This document shows positions 60,288 through 64,000 of a stretch of 64,000 bases of DNA, piece after piece. The translations under genes and the position numbers were made by a program. Source of the stretch: Cryptosporangium minutisporangium. GTDB taxonomy: Bacteria; Actinomycetota; Actinomycetes; Mycobacteriales; Cryptosporangiaceae. Under the pieces are notes generated by a model. That model saw only the letters and a program-made list of their open reading frames with translations, was not told the origin of the DNA and made no database searches. Every line of letters begins with the position of its first letter. Position 1 is the first letter of the stretch. Where the stretch lies: assembly GCF_039536245.1 (NCBI RefSeq), contig NZ_BAAAYN010000038.1, forward strand, positions 69,369 through 133,368, given 5' to 3'.

Positions 60288-60372
60288 GCCCCCGGAGGGG
60301 AAGCCGGGGGCATCTACCACGTTCCGACGGCTTGTCGGCGTATCGCAGTTCCGCGATGGGCCGACAAGCCGT
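60288..60372. other. Two further hairpins in the 60116-60435 gap
   Basis: GCCCCCGG (60288-60295) pairs with CCGGGGGC (60304-60311). A longer hairpin pairs 60327-60339 with 60360-60372 (13 bp, perfect) and continues inside with ATCGC/GCGAT around a six-base loop, about 19 pairs in all. The second lies 63 bases past the minus-strand TetR stop and may terminate it; the pair could also be a structured RNA. No open gene fits in the gap. Confidence 0.5.
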
Positions 60373-60435
60373 TGTGACGTCCGGGGACGCGCCGGGCGTC
60401 CGTCGGCGCCGGAGCCCGGTGTCCGCCGGCTCGCG

Positions 60436-61083
60436 TCAGGACGGCAGCGGGGTGATCGAGGCCAGCCAGAGTCCGACGAGCGCGTCGACCAGGGCATGGG
60501 AAGCCTTCTCCCAGCTCGCCCACGGTGCGGGTCGCCCGGCGGCCAGCACCCGCTCGCAGTCGGCCAGCGTGTTCACGACCAGCTGGCGGGTCATGTAATT
60601 GCGCCCCAGCCGCACCTCCACGGGCATCGGCGGGATGCACCGGTTGAGCCCCTCGAGGATCTGGGTGAGCACCGGATCGGAGAGCGACTCGGTGAGCACC
60701 ACGTCCCGGAATACCGGGTCGGCCATGACCTGGGCGGCGAACCGCGCGTACCAGGTCGGTGCACCGAGTGACTCCAGGTGCTCGGTGGTCGGCCGGACCC
60801 AACACGAGATCCAGTCCCGAGGGTCTTCGGAGCTGTCGATCCGTGCGACGAGTTCGCGGCGTCGCTGGGCGACCGGCCCGCTGTGCCGGTGCACGATCGC
60901 CCGGACGAGGTCGGTCTTGGTGCCGAAGTGGTAGCCGACCGCGGCATTGTTGCCCTGCCCGGCGGCCTCGCTCACCTGCCGGTTCGACACGGTGGCGAGA
61001 CCCCGCTCGGCGAAGAGCCGCTCCGCCGCGTCCAGGATCGCCTCCCGGGTGGCGCTGGAACGGACGTTCGTCGTCGCCCGCAT
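60436..61083 (-). CDS. TetR-family repressor of the MFS exporter
   Basis: A 215-residue TetR protein. AILDAAERLFAERGLATVSNRQVSEAAGQGNNAAVGYHFGTKTDLVRAIVHRH (about 14-66) is the DNA-binding domain, with GNNAAVGYHFGTKTDLV typical of the regulators of MFS drug pumps. The C-terminal domain is normal length. ATG 61083 has GAGGTG upstream. It is divergent from the MFS gene with a 114-bp gap holding two dyads, so it probably represses both. Confidence 0.88.
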   Translation of the reverse strand: MRATTNVRSSATREAILDAAERLFAERGLATVSNRQVSEAAGQGNNAAVGYHFGTKTDLVRAIVHRHSGPVAQRRRELVARIDSSEDPRDWISCWVRPTTEHLESLGAPTWYARFAAQVMADPVFRDVVLTESLSDPVLTQILEGLNRCIPPMPVEVRLGRNYMTRQLVVNTLADCERVLAAGRPAPWASWEKASHALVDALVGLWLASITPLPS

Positions 61084-61120
61084 TGCACACCTCGCTGTGA
61101 CTGAATGCACGCTACAAAGA

Positions 61121-61173
61121 GTTGCCTCCAGCAACCTTCTCGGCGATTGTAAGTCAAGCGACTGATTTAAATC
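61121..61173. promoter_or_regulatory. Likely TetR operators between the TetR and MFS genes
   Basis: GTTGC and GCAAC (61121-61135) form an inverted repeat with a five-base spacer, and GATTTAAATC (61164-61173) is a perfect 10-bp palindrome. Both are AT-richer than the flanks and lie in the divergent promoter. Either or both may bind the TetR protein. Confidence 0.5.
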
Positions 61174-61197
61174 GAATCTTCGAGACAGAGGTCTCCC

Positions 61198-62691
61198 GTG
61201 CAAACCCTTACCTCCGCGGACACCGACTCCGAGAAGTCCGGCGACCGGACCAACCTCGTGGTCGCCGTGCTGGCGCTGGGGGGCATCGCGGTGTCCCTCA
61301 TGCAGACCTTGATCATCCCGCTGATCCCGGAGCTGCCCGCGCTGCTACACGCCTCCCCGGGTGACGCCGCCTGGGCGATCACCGCGACGCTGCTCGCGGC
61401 GGCGGTCGCCACCCCCGTCGTCGGCCGTCTGGGCGACATGTTCGGCAAGCGGCACCTGCTGTTGGTCAGCATCGCGCTGATGGTCGTCGGGTCGGTCGTC
61501 GGAGCCCTGAGCAACAGCCTGACGCCGATGATCATCGGCCGGATCCTGCAGGGCATGGCCGCCGGTGTCATCCCGCTCGGCATCAGCCTGATGCGCGACA
61601 CCGTGCCGCCGGAGCGTCTCGGCTCGGCGACCGCGCTGATGAGCGCATCGCTCGGCATCGGTGGCGCGCTGGGCCTGCCGGCCGCAGCGCTGCTGGCCGA
61701 CCACACCGACTGGCACGCGCTGTTCTGGGTGTCCGCCGCGCTCGGCACGATCGTCGGCGGGCTCGTCGTCGCGATCGTGCCGCACTCGACGGTGGGGACC
61801 GGCGGCCGCTTCGACCTCGTCGGCGCGCTCGGGTTGTCCGGCGCGCTGGTCTCCCTGCTGCTGGCGATCTCGAAGGGCAGCGACTGGGGCTGGACGAGCG
61901 GACTCACGCTCGGCCTGTTCGCCACCGCGATCGTGCTGCTGCTCGCGTGGGGATGGTGGGAGCTGCGCACCGCCGAGCCGCTGGTCGACCTCCGGATCAC
62001 CGCCCGGCGCCAGGTCCTGTTCACCAACGCCGCCTCGATCGGCCTCGGGTTCTCGATGTTCGCGATGTCGCTGGTGATCCCGACGCTGCTGCAGCTGCCG
62101 GTCGCCACCGGGTACGGGCTCGGCAAGAGCATGCTCATGGTCGGCCTGGTGATGGCGCCGTCCGGCCTGGTCATGCTCGTCGCCGCGCCGCTCTCCGCGC
62201 GGATCGCGCGGGTGCGCGGCTTCAAGCTGACGCTGATCCTCGGCGCGCTCATCGTCGCGGCGGGGTACGGGTTCGCCGCCGTGCTGATGGACGAGATCTG
62301 GCAACTGGTCGTGGCCGGCTGCATCATCGGTGCGGGCATCGGTTTCGCGTACGGGTCCATGCCTGCGCTCGTCATGGCGGCCGTACCGCGCACCGAGACC
62401 GCCGCCGCGAACAGCCTCAACACGCTGATGCGGTCGCTGGGCACCTCGGTGGCGAGTGCGGTGGGCGGCGCGATCCTGGCCAACCTGACGATCGCGCTCG
62501 GCCCGGCCACCGTGCCGTCCCAGGACGCCTTCCGGGTGGTGCTGGGCCTCGCCGCCGCGGCCGGGCTGGTCTCCGCGCTGCTCGCGTCGTTCATCCCGCG
62601 GCGCAGCCCGGACGAGCCGGTCGTTCCGTCGCACGGCGCTCCGGCGACCGCGTCGGCGTCGGCGTCGGACGAACTGACCGTCGCGCGCTGA
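61198..62691 (+). CDS. MFS drug-efflux transporter (DHA2-like, 14-segment type)
   Basis: A 497-residue major facilitator with about 14 membrane segments. Segment 1 is VVAVLALGGIAVSLMQTLIIPLIPELP, the loop motif A is GRLGDMFGKRHLLL, and the C motif is GGALGLPAAALLADHTDWHALFWV, typical of antiporter drug pumps of the DHA2 (EmrB/QacA) family. Later parts: GLGFSMFAMSLVIPTLLQLP and TLMRSLGTSVASAVGGAILA. The C-terminal tail is polar. GTG 61198 has GAGGTC upstream. It is divergent from its probable TetR repressor. Confidence 0.88.
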   Translation: MQTLTSADTDSEKSGDRTNLVVAVLALGGIAVSLMQTLIIPLIPELPALLHASPGDAAWAITATLLAAAVATPVVGRLGDMFGKRHLLLVSIALMVVGSVVGALSNSLTPMIIGRILQGMAAGVIPLGISLMRDTVPPERLGSATALMSASLGIGGALGLPAAALLADHTDWHALFWVSAALGTIVGGLVVAIVPHSTVGTGGRFDLVGALGLSGALVSLLLAISKGSDWGWTSGLTLGLFATAIVLLLAWGWWELRTAEPLVDLRITARRQVLFTNAASIGLGFSMFAMSLVIPTLLQLPVATGYGLGKSMLMVGLVMAPSGLVMLVAAPLSARIARVRGFKLTLILGALIVAAGYGFAAVLMDEIWQLVVAGCIIGAGIGFAYGSMPALVMAAVPRTETAAANSLNTLMRSLGTSVASAVGGAILANLTIALGPATVPSQDAFRVVLGLAAAAGLVSALLASFIPRRSPDEPVVPSHGAPATASASASDELTVAR

Positions 62692-62700
62692 CCCCCGCAG

Positions 62701-62727
62701 GGCCGGGTGGACGATGGCCACCCGGCC
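62701..62727 (+). terminator. Hairpin after the MFS gene
   Basis: GGCCGGGTGG (62701-62710) pairs perfectly with CCACCCGGCC (62718-62727) over a seven-base loop, nine bases after the MFS stop. Probable terminator ahead of the Fur-family gene. Confidence 0.75.
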
Positions 62728-62745
62728 GTGCGACGTTAGAGAGCG

Positions 62746-63168
62746 ATGCGTTCCCGGACCGAGACCGAGTTACGCGACGTAGGCCTGCGGGTGACCCGGC
62801 CGCGCGTCGCGGTGCTCGACGTCCTCGCGGACCATCCGCACGCGACCGTCGACCTGGTCGTGGAGCGGGTCCGGGCGCGCCTGGGCGGGGTGTCCACCCA
62901 GGCCGTCTACGACGTGCTGGGCGCCTGCGTCGCCGCCGGATTGGTCCGGCGGATCGAACCGGCCGGATCACCGGCGCGGTTCGAACGGGAGACCGGCGAC
63001 GGCCACCACCACCTGGTCTGCCGCTCCTGCGGCCGGGTCGCGGACGTGGAGGGGCTGCGCGGAACCCCGGCGTGCGAGGACCCGGGCGAGGCCGCCGGTT
63101 ACGTGGTCGAGGAGACCGAGATCGTGTTCTGGGGCACCTGCCCGGATTGCCTGGAGCCTCGGAGCTGA
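62746..63168 (+). CDS. Fur-family metalloregulator, second paralogue
   Basis: A 140-residue Fur-type repressor, close to the one at 52640: LRDVGLRVTRPRVAVLDVLADHPHATVDLVVERVRARLGGVSTQAVYDVLGACVAAGLVRRIEPAGSPARFE, then DGHHHLVCRSCGRVADVEG and CPDC near the C-terminus. Both carry the same two Cys pairs and His cluster, so both should bind zinc and a regulatory metal. No iron, zinc or oxidative stress gene is adjacent; the gene is flanked by the MFS pump and a lipoprotein. Confidence 0.85.
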   Translation: MRSRTETELRDVGLRVTRPRVAVLDVLADHPHATVDLVVERVRARLGGVSTQAVYDVLGACVAAGLVRRIEPAGSPARFERETGDGHHHLVCRSCGRVADVEGLRGTPACEDPGEAAGYVVEETEIVFWGTCPDCLEPRS

Positions 63169-63227
63169 CCCGCCGGCGCACTCGGTCGTGATAGGACGGT
63201 CCGAGGTGACGGATGGAGGTGTCTCTC

Positions 63228-64000
63228 GTGCGACGTCCGCAGCGATCCGTCGTGGTCGCCCTGGCGTTCGGGTTGGCGCTGGTGGGCGCGGGATGCTCCG
63301 GTGAGCCCGACGCCCGCCCGTCGAGATCGGCGTCGGCCTCCCCGTCGGCGTCGTCGGCCTCGTCTCCCGGCGTCGGCGTGGGTCCCTACCGCGCGGGGGA
63401 TTGCCTGGCGGCCGACGGTCGGTACGAGGTGCGTACGGTGGAGTGCGGGCGCCCGCACCTCTACGAGGTGATGCGGTCGGCCGCACTCCCGTCCGGTGCC
63501 ACCTACCCGCCGGATCTCACCACGGTCGAGGCGGCGTGCGAGCGGCAGTTACCGGGCTATCTCGGTAGCCCCGACGCGTACGCGTCCCGGCTGACCGCGC
63601 GGGAGTACGGGCCGACTCGCGCGCAGTGGGACCGGGGCGAGCGCTGGTACGCCTGCCTGTTGGGCGAGCGTGGCCCGGACGACAGCGCGGTGGACCAGAC
63701 GGCGTCGCTGGCCGGGGTCCTCGAGGGCGGGCTCGGCGCGTACCGGAAGTGCCTGACCGCGGCCCCACTGGACGAGCCGAGTCGGACCGTCCCCTGTACC
63801 GAGCCGCACCGCAGCGAGGCGGTGAGCGCGATCGACTTCGGTGGTCGGCCCGGTGCGGTGCCGCCGCAGGACGCGTCGGTACGCGGCGCCGTCGACCGCT
63901 GCGACCAGGTGGTGCGCCGGTACCTGGGCGGCACCCGGCCGGGCGTGCGGACGAGCGCGACCGCGGCGTCGGCGGAGGCCTGGCAGCGAGGGCTCACCAT
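63228..64000 (+). CDS. Septum-formation-domain lipoprotein, cut by the window end
   Basis: The 3' end lies beyond the window. A lipoprotein signal precedes the lipobox Cys: SVVVALAFGLALVGAGCSGEPD. A Ser-rich linker follows. Two Septum_form-like repeats are seen: YRAGDCLAADGRYEVRTVECGRPHLYEVMRSAALP and the later AYRKCLTAAPLDEPSRTVPCTEPHRSEAVSAI. Family members are secreted or membrane-attached in actinobacteria; the name derives from a mycobacterial cell-division annotation and the function is not proven. GTG 63228 has GGAGG eight bases upstream; ATG 63213 is an alternative. No stop occurs before 64000. Confidence 0.75.
   Translation, partial: MRRPQRSVVVALAFGLALVGAGCSGEPDARPSRSASASPSASSASSPGVGVGPYRAGDCLAADGRYEVRTVECGRPHLYEVMRSAALPSGATYPPDLTTVEAACERQLPGYLGSPDAYASRLTAREYGPTRAQWDRGERWYACLLGERGPDDSAVDQTASLAGVLEGGLGAYRKCLTAAPLDEPSRTVPCTEPHRSEAVSAIDFGGRPGAVPPQDASVRGAVDRCDQVVRRYLGGTRPGVRTSATAASAEAWQRGLT

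Noticed and set aside
60288-60311. A riboswitch (a GGTAACGCCCCCGG stem resembling known leaders)
   Set aside because: No plus-strand gene starts downstream and the conserved core of no known class could be matched.

Overview
The window is very GC-rich (most third codon positions are G or C), uses many GTG starts, and has tightly overlapping ATGA/GTGA operons. Together with a conservon (CvnABCD), a SigE-type ECF sigma factor, a BTAD/NB-ARC (AfsR-like) regulator, a DUF3618 protein and septum-formation lipoproteins, this points to chromosomal DNA of a filamentous or soil actinobacterium. A Cryptosporangium/Frankia/Micromonospora-type relative is my guess; the sequence alone does not fix the genus. 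I recognise about 66 protein genes. I found no rRNA, tRNA, CRISPR array, insertion sequence, integrase or phage gene, so this looks like ordinary chromosome with some accessory islands.

Layout. 0-5 kb: a three-gene ABC-2 exporter (minus strand), one permease of which carries a large extracellular insert, divergent from an OmpR-type response regulator and histidine kinase; the shared promoter holds six GGTGTC/GACACC half-sites. 5-10 kb: a conservon (nitrate-sensor kinase, roadblock, DUF742, GTPase) extended by a glycine-betaine-type binding lipoprotein. 10-18 kb: ArsR/SRPBCC pair, SDR, DUF3618, AI-2E transporter, a small EthD-like protein and a ketosteroid-dehydrogenase-like flavoenzyme that share an upstream motif, a glycosyltransferase, and an ECF sigma factor with a membrane partner. 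18.7-21 kb: two tandem imine-reductase-like oxidoreductases with a divergent HxlR regulator. 21-26.8 kb: an unusual translationally coupled operon (secreted Ala-rich peptide, membrane pseudo-kinase, degenerate LuxR regulator, TIR protein) divergent from a 1064-residue AfsR-like regulator; this is the best candidate here for an undescribed system.

26.7-36 kb: a DrrAB-type ABC exporter, a long chromate transporter, a membrane-anchored trypsin-like protease, and a MoxR/DUF58/VWA/VWA (Bat-like) operon. 36-41 kb: a TetR-controlled catabolic operon (amidohydrolase, enoyl-CoA hydratase, SDR, TesB thioesterase). 41-45 kb: a NarL-type two-component system with a cotranscribed membrane protein. 45-52.6 kb: a peptide/nickel ABC importer in which permease and ATPase are fused, plus an MBL-fold hydrolase and a quinone-oxidoreductase-like enzyme. 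52.6-64 kb: two Fur-family regulators, STAS proteins, an M20 peptidase, a DUF1996 protein with a 54-bp tandem repeat, a TetR/MFS efflux pair and a septum-formation lipoprotein cut by the window edge.

Three loci between 53.9 and 58.8 kb are broken as sequenced: an SGNH hydrolase lacking its N-terminal third or more, an Orn/Lys/Arg decarboxylase with two compensating frameshifts, and a helical unknown protein frameshifted inside a 14/15-bp repeat. Sequencing error and real decay cannot be separated here.
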